Source: Erysipelotrichaceae bacterium (GTDB lineage Bacteria; Bacillota_I; Bacilli_A; Erysipelotrichales; Erysipelotrichaceae). From it: DNA of 7,060 nt. This document shows positions 1 to 6,985 of the stretch, in pieces. How positions within the stretch are numbered: position 1 is the stretch's first letter; every line of letters begins with the position of its first letter. The translations under genes were made by a program, and so were the position numbers. The stretch lies in assembly GCA_024709285.1 (NCBI GenBank), contig JANJWY010000231.1, positions 1 through 7,060 on the forward strand. The letters run 5' to 3'. The notes under the pieces are model-generated. The model was given only the letters and a program-made list of their open reading frames with translations, made no database searches and had not been told where the DNA came from.

Positions 1-909
1 ACACATGGTTTATCCGGACTTTGTGCATTATCCAAAGTTGAATGTTATCAATCGGGTAATCAAGTCATAGAACCCAATATGACGACCGAGAGATTTCGAA
101 TGATCATCGAGCAATGTCGCAATCGCACATTTCAAGTCGCATTGGGAGGCAGAGGGGATCCGGATCAACATGAGGATTTTGAAGAAATTTTGAACCTGTG
201 TACGAAAAACGAAGTTGTACCTAACCTGACTACCTCTGGCATAGGTCTTGATGAATACAGAATTGCCTTGATTAAAAAGCACTGTGGTGCAGCTGCTGTC
301 AGTTGGTACCGTCAGAATTATACGATCCGTGCCATTGAGCGACTCATTAATGCGGGTGTTAAGACGAATATTCACTATGTCATCAGTAATGCGACCATAG
401 ATGAAGCTATCGATCGAATGGAGAACGATCAATGGCCTAAGGGAATCAATCGCATTATATTCTTATTACATAAGCCCGTAGGATTGGGAAGCGAAATAAA
501 TGTACTACAAGCTTCTGATCCAAAAGTTCAATATTTCTTCAATTTATTTAATAAAAAAGAGCACATTGATAAAGCCGGGTTTGACAGTTGCTGTGTTCCC
601 GGATTGCTAAGCAATACAACCAACATTGATGTACAGACCATTGAACCATGTGAAGCAGGCCGGTTTTCCGCCTATATTTCACCGGATGCACGGATGTTTC
701 CTTGCAGTTTCGAAAAGGATGATTCAATAAGCATCGATTTATCGAAGTATTCGATTGATCAGGCATGGGACAGTGAAGTGTTTAATCGTTTCCGCAATCG
801 ATACTCACCAAAATGCCTGGGTTGTGCCAAAGTAAACCATTGTTATGGCGGATGCCCGATTCTAAATCAGATTAACACATGCAAAGAAAGAAATGAGGTG
901 TCATCATGA
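1..909 (+). CDS. Radical SAM/SPASM domain protein, 5' end outside the window (partial)
   Basis: The frame is open from base 1, so the Met codon at 79 is internal and 302 C-terminal residues are visible. Seen (numbering from base 1): C8-ALS-K12-VE-C15-Y at the place of a radical SAM cluster loop; GGRGDP at 49-54, a variant of the GGEP SAM-binding motif, 34 residues later as expected; a strand VSWYR and then TNIHYV, typical of TIM-barrel strands. The C-terminal third is a SPASM domain: C217 and C235 (Cx17C), then C272-x2-C275-x5-C281-x3-C285 and C294, which fits the Cys pattern that binds two auxiliary [4Fe-4S] clusters in peptide- and protein-modifying radical SAM enzymes. C197-C198 may also belong to this region. 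The odd point is Lys12 where the second cluster Cys is expected. The stop overlaps the next start by ATGA, so the two proteins are translationally coupled. I infer a protein-maturation role for it; the substrate is unproven, and it could be a pseudoenzyme. Confidence 0.88.
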   Translation, partial: THGLSGLCALSKVECYQSGNQVIEPNMTTERFRMIIEQCRNRTFQVALGGRGDPDQHEDFEEILNLCTKNEVVPNLTTSGIGLDEYRIALIKKHCGAAAVSWYRQNYTIRAIERLINAGVKTNIHYVISNATIDEAIDRMENDQWPKGINRIIFLLHKPVGLGSEINVLQASDPKVQYFFNLFNKKEHIDKAGFDSCCVPGLLSNTTNIDVQTIEPCEAGRFSAYISPDARMFPCSFEKDDSISIDLSKYSIDQAWDSEVFNRFRNRYSPKCLGCAKVNHCYGGCPILNQINTCKERNEVSS

Positions 910-2336
910 AAGTCAGGATTGATTTTGTTACCAACTCTTCCAGCGAAAGCTTTGGTGTGGTCGTTGTCGACACCATAGCCACCATCAGTGCTACAGGAGC
1001 TGCTCTTGTAATGATTGAGTCGGCTAAGCAAGCTTTGATGGGCGATACAGCAAAAGTTGCCAAAGAATTAGCCGAAGCAGTGGCAAAGGATGCTTCTCAA
1101 CAACAACAAAACACGTTGGATGCCTATAGTGAAGCTGAGAAAATCATCAGTGATGAACTTGGAAAACTTCAAAATGAGATGTCTGATTTAGCTAAGCAAT
1201 GGGAAGAATCGGATAAAACAGCCGATAAGACCGATGCCGGTTATGACAACATGAAGCAGCAGTATGAAGATTACTTGAATTATCTCAAAAATCAGATTCA
1301 ATTCAAAGAGTATGAGAAGTATATGGCTGAAGTAGAGAAAGCAGAACAGCAAGCGGCAATAGAATCTAAAAACGAATGGATCAGTCAACGTCAGACAGAT
1401 ATGATTGCCGTAAAGGAAGAGATGTCTTTACTTCAGGCTACTGCCAAAGGATATGGCAATCAGGGATATGATACCAAGGATATTCAAGACCGTATCAATC
1501 AGCTTCAGCAGCGCGAGAAAGAGTTGGCCGGTGTTTTAAAAGCTAACAATGCTGAATTTGACTATACTGCGAAAGAGCGTGGTGACATCGGTCCTGGTGC
1601 AGAGTTTGATAAACTGACAAAGGCTTTTGAAAAAAAACGTGCAGAAATGGATATAGCCATAGGTTTGGCTGATGAAATCCGCAGAAAAGAACTAAAAGCA
1701 TCCATGGCAGCGGCTGAAGCCGAGTATGAAAAGCAGATGGCATCTGCAGGCCGTTGGGATCTTGCTACCAAAGCCGCCGAAGGAGTTCAGTTTGGTGCAG
1801 ATCTGGCTGTTGAAGGGTTGTCTCATGTGACCGGACCTGCCGGAAAATCCATCAAACTGGCATATACTGCCGGGAAAGCCGCGGCAGAAGGGGTTGGTGA
1901 GGGTTTGGCAGATCCTAAAAATGCAGGAAAACATCTTGCGAAGGGAATTGCCAATGCCGTCACAGAAGTTGTAAAGGACGCACTGGATGACAGTCCGTTT
2001 AAAAAAGCGGCAGTAAGTGTCGCAAACAGTGCTTTTCAAGGCGGCATGGATTCGATGGCAGAGGGTAAGGATTTCTCAGAGGGACTTAAAAGCGGCGCTT
2101 TGGATGGTGTCGTCGATAATGTTTTGGAAGCAGGCATTGATAAGTTAGCTAATAAACTGCCGATTCCAAAAGGATCTTCAGTTGATGTAAGTGATTTTAG
2201 CGTCAGTCAGGTCATAAACAATAATCCGCTGGCAAAGGGAATAATCAAAACCGGAGCACGCGAAAACGCAATGAACGAACTGAAGGGAAGTCTTAAAGAT
2301 GGAATCAAGGGCCAAATCATCGGAGGTGACGAATAA
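906..2336 (+). CDS. Uncharacterised protein with N-terminal TNSSSESF motif; candidate radical SAM partner or substrate
   Basis: 476 residues; not a family I can name. The start is fixed by GAGGTG at 895-900, five bases before the ATG, and by the ATGA overlap with the radical SAM gene. Seen in order: a short basic start ending in TNSSSESF (residues 9-16); a hydrophobic, Val/Ala/Ile-rich segment (about 17-38), interrupted by one Asp; a long charged helical region with heptad-like spacing and Gln runs (about 48-280), probably coiled coil; a Gly/Ala-rich region (about 285-360) with small-residue repeats such as GKAAAEGVGEGLADP; and a further Gly-rich, weakly amphipathic tail to GGDE. There is no cysteine in the whole protein. 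From memory, unverified, similar Ser-run N-termini (DFVTNSSSSSF-like) recur on otherwise different Firmicutes hypothetical proteins, which would suit a sorting or modification signal. The Gly/Ala region resembles helical parts of secreted or polymorphic-toxin-type proteins, but I see no toxin domain. Inferred: substrate of the adjacent radical SAM protein. Confidence 0.88.
   Translation: MKVRIDFVTNSSSESFGVVVVDTIATISATGAALVMIESAKQALMGDTAKVAKELAEAVAKDASQQQQNTLDAYSEAEKIISDELGKLQNEMSDLAKQWEESDKTADKTDAGYDNMKQQYEDYLNYLKNQIQFKEYEKYMAEVEKAEQQAAIESKNEWISQRQTDMIAVKEEMSLLQATAKGYGNQGYDTKDIQDRINQLQQREKELAGVLKANNAEFDYTAKERGDIGPGAEFDKLTKAFEKKRAEMDIAIGLADEIRRKELKASMAAAEAEYEKQMASAGRWDLATKAAEGVQFGADLAVEGLSHVTGPAGKSIKLAYTAGKAAAEGVGEGLADPKNAGKHLAKGIANAVTEVVKDALDDSPFKKAAVSVANSAFQGGMDSMAEGKDFSEGLKSGALDGVVDNVLEAGIDKLANKLPIPKGSSVDVSDFSVSQVINNNPLAKGIIKTGARENAMNELKGSLKDGIKGQIIGGDE
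930..953 (+). other. Ser-rich TNSSSESF motif encoded at the N-terminus (possible modification or sorting signal)
   Basis: These codons encode residues 9-16 of the 476-residue protein. The motif sits directly before a hydrophobic stretch (residues 17-38), an arrangement like a leader or anchoring signal. Because the protein has no Cys, any radical SAM chemistry on it could not be a Cys thioether. Ser, Asn or backbone carbons would be the candidates. The proposed function is inference only. Confidence 0.4.
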
Positions 2337-3226
2337 TGGCAATCACAATTACATGCAGTCCGGCAATGCTCGGATGGCTTGGCAAAGCCTTTCCAAACGC
2401 AACCAAAATATCTGTTTTCAAGCAGTTTGAACAAAAAGAATTAACTGATGAACAGATGAAGTCATTGATCAGACAAGGAATCATCGATGACATAGGAGAG
2501 ATTAGTCCTGCCGTTTATGCAATGCTTAAAACATTGGCTTATGCTGATACGGCCTTCCGCATTCAATTGATAAAACTATCCAATGTCAGTGAGAAAACGG
2601 CCTATTTCTTTGAAGAACAAGGCGTTTCCGTGGATCAGCAAGGCGGAGTATATACGATCCGATATCCGATACCGGTAGAAGACAGCATAACGGATTATCG
2701 GGAGTTTATCGGTGATGGACGTTACATTGACGTTCCGTTTAAGAAAATCGGTAACTGCGACGCAATTAAAGCAGCGGTTTCCACAATGGACTGTCAGCGG
2801 AAAGCAGTTTTGACAGGGTTAGGCAATGAGGAAGAATTCCGACTGGCCTTTGAAGAAAAAGTGATAAATGATCAGATTGCTTCTGATCAAGTACTTGCGA
2901 TTGGCAGCTGGTTAACCATATTTGAAGGCAAACCATCCATTCAGAAAGCGATAGATGCCGGATATATTATTAAAAAAGATAATCTGCTCTTATTGGCTGA
3001 TGACTGGCTTTCCTTATCTACCAGCTGTCTTCTGTTGGATTTAACAGTCGATTTATTATTTGTTAAAAAAGCGGATGAACAACATGAGGTATCCCGGGCA
3101 AGAGCCTTTGTATTCGACCGACACAACATTTTATACGTTGAGGAGAATCGTGGGATGATGGAGGTATCTACCACCTCCGGAAGAGATTTGATTGAAATCC
3201 TGAAAAATCTGCTTCAGAACACATAA
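2336..3226 (+). CDS. Uncharacterised 296-residue protein, third gene of the radical SAM operon
   Basis: I do not recognise a named family. The start is set by a near-perfect GGAGGTGA at 2322-2329, six bases before the ATG, and by a one-base TAATG overlap with the upstream stop, so the protein is co-translated with the TNSSSESF protein. Seen: no signal peptide, no clear membrane helix, four scattered Cys (7, 141, 153, 231) with no metal-site pattern, so probably a soluble cytoplasmic mixed alpha/beta protein. Two segments look alike: residues 41-79 (IRQGII, then acidic, then a Leu-rich helix) and 202-241 (IDAGYII, then a Leu-rich helix). This suggests two related halves. The end (STTSGRDLIEILKNLL) is a terminal helix. 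A two-halved layout with C-terminal helix loosely recalls EspG-type secretion chaperones, which would suit a helper of a helical exported partner, but this is a weak analogy. The other reading is a structural or adaptor protein specific to this operon. Confidence 0.82.
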   Translation: MAITITCSPAMLGWLGKAFPNATKISVFKQFEQKELTDEQMKSLIRQGIIDDIGEISPAVYAMLKTLAYADTAFRIQLIKLSNVSEKTAYFFEEQGVSVDQQGGVYTIRYPIPVEDSITDYREFIGDGRYIDVPFKKIGNCDAIKAAVSTMDCQRKAVLTGLGNEEEFRLAFEEKVINDQIASDQVLAIGSWLTIFEGKPSIQKAIDAGYIIKKDNLLLLADDWLSLSTSCLLLDLTVDLLFVKKADEQHEVSRARAFVFDRHNILYVEENRGMMEVSTTSGRDLIEILKNLLQNT

Positions 3227-3251
3227 AAGAACGGATGTCCCGTTCTTTTTT
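3225..3251. terminator. Intrinsic terminator, probably bidirectional, between convergent genes
   Basis: A 10-bp perfect stem (AAAAGAACGG at 3225-3234 with CCGTTCTTTT at 3240-3249) encloses the loop ATGTC and runs into a T-tract on the plus strand (3246-3251). The A-rich left arm gives a T-tract on the minus strand as well. It starts inside the stop codon of the plus-strand operon and lies 8 bases beyond the stop of the minus-strand gene, so it can end transcription from both sides. Confidence 0.85.
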
Positions 3252-3259
3252 AATGCGCA

Positions 3260-5143
3260 TTATTTATTGATTTGCTTGACGATGGCTAAGGTATCGATGT
3301 CGAGTACCGTAAACATCTTGTCTGATAACAGATAGACATAATTGTCGATATGGACGATGCGCTGAATGGAATAATCTCCTTCGGCATCTTTGGGTCGAAG
3401 ATTCACTTCGCCACGTAAGATTAAATCGCCATTGGGATCTACGGTGACGAAGATCGCCTGATTGGTGTAGGAGTACTTATCATCGGAACTGACGACCATG
3501 TTGTAGTCATTGATTGTAAAGGCCAGCAGATTCTTGCTCTTAACATACAGAATGGCTTTATGATCATACAATGCTTCTGAGTACGTATATTCTGATCCGA
3601 TTTTCAGATTGTCTACTTCTTTCGGGCTCAGTTCGTTGTTAACATCAAACAGGGATATTTTTAATGCTCCGGTCACAAGACGTCCGTCAGATTCAACTTT
3701 GACATCTTTACCGATACCAAACACCAGATTTCCATCGACTGGATGCAGATAATTGGAGAATCCAGGAATCTTCAGTTCGCCTAGTATTTTCGGTTGGTTT
3801 GCGCTGAGATCGATGACGAAGAAGGGATCAACTTGTTCAAATGTGACCATATAAGCGCGATCACCGGTAAAACGGACGGAGTATATCGTTTCTCCCTTGG
3901 CAATGCCGTCAAGATGACCGACTTGTTTCATATTGGAATCAAGAACGAATACATGATTTTCCGTTTCCCATTCTTGATTTTGTTTGTACTTTTGAGTTGT
4001 AGTTGCTACACGCAGCTTGCCATCCGATTCATCCATGGCAAACTGATTAATCAGATAACCATCGACCTTACCGCTGGAAAGCAGTTTGATACCATTTTCA
4101 ATATTGAGCTTATAGATTTCAGTTACGACAGATCCATCAAAGAATCCGGTCAGCTCATTGTACTGAGGCCATTGCTGATGAGCAACGTACAGATTCTCCC
4201 GGGTAACCATCACGGTTCCGGCACCGGCCATAATGGCTTCCATTTGAGTATCAAATCCATCGGCCAATGTTAATGTCGTCACTGTGGTCATATCTGTCGA
4301 ATCAGGAATACCAATGACTTTGACATCGGTGGCATCAATCAGTTTTGCTTTTTCATCATCTACCCGATAGGAAGGCAGGATGTCTGATAAATTCACATCA
4401 TTTGCGCTTCCATCCGTCGAACCTTCAGCAAATCCGCGATACATTCCCCAGTAACCACCCTTATTGGTTACAAGCACGATCTTATTATCAATCTTGCGAG
4501 CAGCCATACCGTAACCTTCAACTTCAAGGGATTTTACTTTTTTCATTTGGGTGCGGTCGGAAATATCATAAACAACGACGCGCTGGTAGGATTTTCCCCA
4601 CCAAATCATGCTTTTACCGCCGATAGGCTCATCGGCTTTTGGATCGCCGTCATCATTTTCGCCTTCAGGTTCTTCCGGCTGATAAGCTTCCCAACGGTTG
4701 CCCAACAGCACTAAGTAATCATCATGCAGAAACATCTGATAATAATAGGCATTTTCCTCAAATGTTTTTTCCATGACTAATCCGGCATCTTCCAAAGGAA
4801 ATGCCCGAATGATCCGGATGCGATTGTTACTCAGCTGATATATATACATACCATCGGTTTTTACGATGTCCGCTTCATCTACACCGGAAATCTGATTGTT
4901 GGTTCCGGTAAAATCAACTTTTGATGCCTGACGGTCATCCGTCGCAAACTCTGGGACTCCCGGCAGATTATTATAACCGGTATTCATTTTACTGCGAATG
5001 CTTCGAATGATTTGCTTTAAATGAGTTTCACTGGTAATGTCGGTGATCTTAGCATCGACGACCAAAGTTTTTTTGCGTTCCATGTGCGCTAAAGGCAGTA
5101 TGAGTAAAATTGCAATAAGTAATATCCAATATCTTTTTTTCAT
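3260..5143 (-). CDS. Secreted or membrane-anchored beta-propeller domain protein (PF09826 type)
   Basis: 627 residues from the chosen start. An in-frame Met 12 codons upstream (5179) is less likely: GAGGAGG at 5151-5157 lies seven bases before the ATG at 5143, and this start puts MKKR directly before a hydrophobic run (residues 6-19), as in a signal peptide or signal anchor. There is no lipobox Cys, and the charged HMERKK after the core makes an uncleaved anchor plausible. Seen: the entry motif TNNQISGVDEADIVKTDG (81-98), and later VRFTGDRAYMVTFEQVDP, FVIDL and GFSNYLHP (about 423-468). As I recall, these are hallmarks of the PF09826 beta-propeller family found in Firmicutes and archaea. A Glu/Asp-rich loop (about 157-172) is probably a lineage-specific, surface-exposed insertion. 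No cysteine is present, in keeping with an extracellular location. Biochemical role is unknown to me; I infer a cell-surface binding or scaffold protein. It follows proS by about 100 bases and is probably transcribed separately. Confidence 0.9.
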   Translation of the reverse strand: MKKRYWILLIAILLILPLAHMERKKTLVVDAKITDITSETHLKQIIRSIRSKMNTGYNNLPGVPEFATDDRQASKVDFTGTNNQISGVDEADIVKTDGMYIYQLSNNRIRIIRAFPLEDAGLVMEKTFEENAYYYQMFLHDDYLVLLGNRWEAYQPEEPEGENDDGDPKADEPIGGKSMIWWGKSYQRVVVYDISDRTQMKKVKSLEVEGYGMAARKIDNKIVLVTNKGGYWGMYRGFAEGSTDGSANDVNLSDILPSYRVDDEKAKLIDATDVKVIGIPDSTDMTTVTTLTLADGFDTQMEAIMAGAGTVMVTRENLYVAHQQWPQYNELTGFFDGSVVTEIYKLNIENGIKLLSSGKVDGYLINQFAMDESDGKLRVATTTQKYKQNQEWETENHVFVLDSNMKQVGHLDGIAKGETIYSVRFTGDRAYMVTFEQVDPFFVIDLSANQPKILGELKIPGFSNYLHPVDGNLVFGIGKDVKVESDGRLVTGALKISLFDVNNELSPKEVDNLKIGSEYTYSEALYDHKAILYVKSKNLLAFTINDYNMVVSSDDKYSYTNQAIFVTVDPNGDLILRGEVNLRPKDAEGDYSIQRIVHIDNYVYLLSDKMFTVLDIDTLAIVKQINK

Positions 5144-5150
5144 AAGGTGA

Positions 5151-5157
5151 CCTCCTC
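5151..5157 (-). promoter_or_regulatory. Ribosome binding site that sets the beta-propeller start
   Basis: On the minus strand this reads GAGGAGG, then TCACCTT and ATG. It is a near-ideal Shine-Dalgarno at seven-base spacing and favours the start at 5143 over the in-frame Met at 5179, which would put this site inside the coding region (residues RGG). Confidence 0.85.
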
Positions 5158-5202
5158 GATAATAGAATAACATAAACATTGAAACGGGTTGATATTATTG
5201 GA

Positions 5203-5232
5203 TAACTTGCACAGAACACCAGCTAACTTGCA
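5203..5232. repeat. Pair of 9-bp direct repeats (TAACTTGCA) with a 21-bp period
   Basis: TAACTTGCA occurs at 5203-5211 and again at 5224-5232 (TGCAAGTTA on the minus strand). The start-to-start distance of 21 bp is close to two helical turns, so both copies would face the same side of the DNA. They lie 60-90 bases upstream of the beta-propeller start, where its promoter should be. They could be an operator for that gene, but no good -35/-10 pair is evident, and two 9-mers may be chance. Confidence 0.4.
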
Positions 5233-5257
5233 TAAGAAAACTGTCATTTAGACAGTT
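5233..5257 (-). terminator. Probable weak intrinsic terminator overlapping the proS stop codon
   Basis: On the minus strand a 7-bp perfect stem (AACTGTC / GACAGTT, loop TAAAT) is followed by TTTTCTT. The left arm and loop lie within the last codons and stop of proS. The stem is short and only moderately G+C-rich, so termination may be partial and let some transcription read into the beta-propeller gene. Confidence 0.55.
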
Positions 5258-6950
5258 GTTCTTTTATCATCGTTTGCACATGAGTCAACGCATTACTCAG
5301 CGGTACCGATATGCTTTCTTTTTCGCCACGGATTTTCAGCTCGACCATGTCTTGATCAATTGTTTTTCCGACGGTGATCCGCAAGGGAACACCCAGTAAA
5401 TCCATATCATTGAATTTAACGCCAGCACGTTCGTCCCGATCGTCAAGCACGACATCGATACCCGCATTTTTGAAAAGTGTGTACAAATCATTGCCTGCCT
5501 GAACCTGTTTTTCGACTTTTAAGTTGATGATGACGATAGCGACTTCGAAAGGAGCAACAGCTATCGGCCACTTAACACCGAATTCATCATGATTCTGTTC
5601 GGCCAAAGCCGCAAGACAGCGACCCGGACCGATACCATAAGAACCCATGACGACCGGATGCAACTGATTGTTGGCATCGAGGTATTCCAGATCCATTACT
5701 TTCGAATATTTCTCACCGAGTTTAAAGGTGTTGCCGATTTCAATACCATGCTTAAAGTAAACATGGCCATTGCAGTTTGGACAATTATCGCCATCTTTGA
5801 TCTGACGGATATCACCCATGACTTTGATATTGAAATCGGACAGATTCACGTTTTTAAAGTGATGATCCGTCTGATTGGCACCGACGATGAAATTACGCAG
5901 TTTTACGACTTCATTATCCGCAACTACGTCAATCGTCAATCCGACCGGTCCGGCAAAACCGACGGCTGCTTTGGTTACATCTTCTACGATAGCTGCAGGA
6001 GCCAGTTCGATCGAAGAACCGCCAACCAGCTTACGGACTTTGGTCTCATTCACTTCGTGATCGCCACGGACCATCACGGCAACCGGCTTATTGTCGACAA
6101 GATAAATCAGCGTCTTTACAAACTGAGTGACCGGCAATCCGAAGTATCCGGATACTTCTTCAATAGTTTTCGCTTTGGGCGTAAATACCAGTTCTTTCGA
6201 TTCAAATGAGGCATTGGACATCGCTTCTTTGCTTACACAAGCTGCAACTTCCAAATTGGATGAGTATCCGCAGCTGTCACACAAAACCAGTATATCTTCA
6301 CCGATGTCCGTGACTGCCTGAAATTCTTCAGAAAGCATGCCACCCATGACACCGGTATCGGCCGTAACGATTTTATAATCGATTTTCATGCGGTCAAATG
6401 AATTCTTATAGGCATCAAACATCAGCTGGTAAGATTTGTTCAATCCTTCGATATCGGTATCAAAGGAATAAGCATCTTTCATGATGAATTCTCGCACGCG
6501 GATCAATCCGAAGCGCGGGCGCGGTTCATCGCGAAACTTGGTTTGAAACTGATACAGATTGATCGGCATATCCTTATAAGACTTGATGTGCATGGCTGCT
6601 GCGGCCGCAAACAGTTCTTCATGAGTCGGTCCCAGGACAAAAGGTTTGTTGAAGCGGTCTTTCAATGAAAACATGCTCGATCCGAAGCCTTCCCGGCGAC
6701 CCGAAGCGATATACACTTCTTCCGGGATCAAGGAGGGCATAAGCACTTCCTGTGCCCCAGCCGCATTCATTTCTTCGCGTACGATATTTTCAATCTTCTT
6801 CAGTACTTTATAGCCCAAGGGCAAGTACATGTAAACACCCGAAGAGCTCTTGTTGAACATGCCGCTGCGAACCAACAGGTTGCCGCTGGCGGAGTCCTCA
6901 TCTTTGACATTTTCTCTTAGTGTGTAAAAATAGCTTTTGTTAAGTTTCAT
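5244..6950 (-). CDS. proS: Prolyl-tRNA synthetase, bacterial type with inserted editing domain
   Basis: 568 residues, the usual length for bacterial-type ProRS. It is the cytoplasmic class II enzyme that joins proline to tRNA-Pro using ATP. Seen in order: motif 1 region (about 45-75, ending in EVLMPSLIPEE); GPTHEE (107-112); motif 2, FRDEPRPRFG then REFIMKDAYSF (139-163); an inserted editing domain of YbaK/INS type (about 228-388) with Lys279 at the position of the editing Lys known in E. coli ProRS; motif 3, GSYGIGPGR (436-444); and the C-terminal anticodon-binding domain from about 465, with VLDDRDERAGVKF. Two CxxC pairs, C224/C227 and C390/C393, bracket the insertion and may bind zinc; the E. 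coli enzyme, as I recall it, lacks them. The start is supported by GAGG eight bases upstream. It seems intact and is an ordinary housekeeping gene. Confidence 0.98.
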   Translation of the reverse strand: MKLNKSYFYTLRENVKDEDSASGNLLVRSGMFNKSSSGVYMYLPLGYKVLKKIENIVREEMNAAGAQEVLMPSLIPEEVYIASGRREGFGSSMFSLKDRFNKPFVLGPTHEELFAAAAAMHIKSYKDMPINLYQFQTKFRDEPRPRFGLIRVREFIMKDAYSFDTDIEGLNKSYQLMFDAYKNSFDRMKIDYKIVTADTGVMGGMLSEEFQAVTDIGEDILVLCDSCGYSSNLEVAACVSKEAMSNASFESKELVFTPKAKTIEEVSGYFGLPVTQFVKTLIYLVDNKPVAVMVRGDHEVNETKVRKLVGGSSIELAPAAIVEDVTKAAVGFAGPVGLTIDVVADNEVVKLRNFIVGANQTDHHFKNVNLSDFNIKVMGDIRQIKDGDNCPNCNGHVYFKHGIEIGNTFKLGEKYSKVMDLEYLDANNQLHPVVMGSYGIGPGRCLAALAEQNHDEFGVKWPIAVAPFEVAIVIINLKVEKQVQAGNDLYTLFKNAGIDVVLDDRDERAGVKFNDMDLLGVPLRITVGKTIDQDMVELKIRGEKESISVPLSNALTHVQTMIKEQLSK

Positions 6951-6958
6951 AGTTATTA

Positions 6959-6985
6959 CCTCGGTTAATCCTAATGATTATAACA
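6959..6985 (-). promoter_or_regulatory. proS promoter (extended -10) and ribosome binding site
   Basis: On the minus strand TGTTATAAT lies at 6977-6985: a perfect TATAAT box at 6977-6982 with the TG of an extended -10. No good TTGACA lies at 16-18 bases upstream, as is common for extended -10 promoters. Transcription would start near 6970, giving a leader of about 20 bases. The Shine-Dalgarno GAGG is at 6959-6962, eight bases from the ATG. The leader is too short for a T-box. Confidence 0.65.

Noticed and set aside
28..432. 134-residue minus-strand frame
   Set aside because: Antisense to the radical SAM barrel, where GGRGDP and other motifs show that the plus-strand frame is the real one.
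1692..2039. 115-residue minus-strand frame rich in Cys
   Set aside because: Tempting as a Cys-rich peptide for a radical SAM enzyme, but it is antisense to the Gly/Ala-rich coding region, where complemented Ala (GCA) and Thr (ACA) codons read as Cys (TGC, TGT).
3160..3178. Inverted repeat GGAGGT / ACCTCC near the end of the third operon gene
   Set aside because: A 6-bp stem inside coding sequence with no T-tract. The better terminator lies at 3225-3251.
3794..4273. 159-residue open frame on the plus strand
   Set aside because: Antisense to the beta-propeller gene, whose conserved family motifs lie in that same region. No supporting ribosome binding site or domain.
5589..6209. 206-residue open frame on the plus strand
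   Set aside because: It is entirely antisense to proS, which has every family motif in its own frame. The antisense protein has no recognisable domain, so it is a shadow frame.
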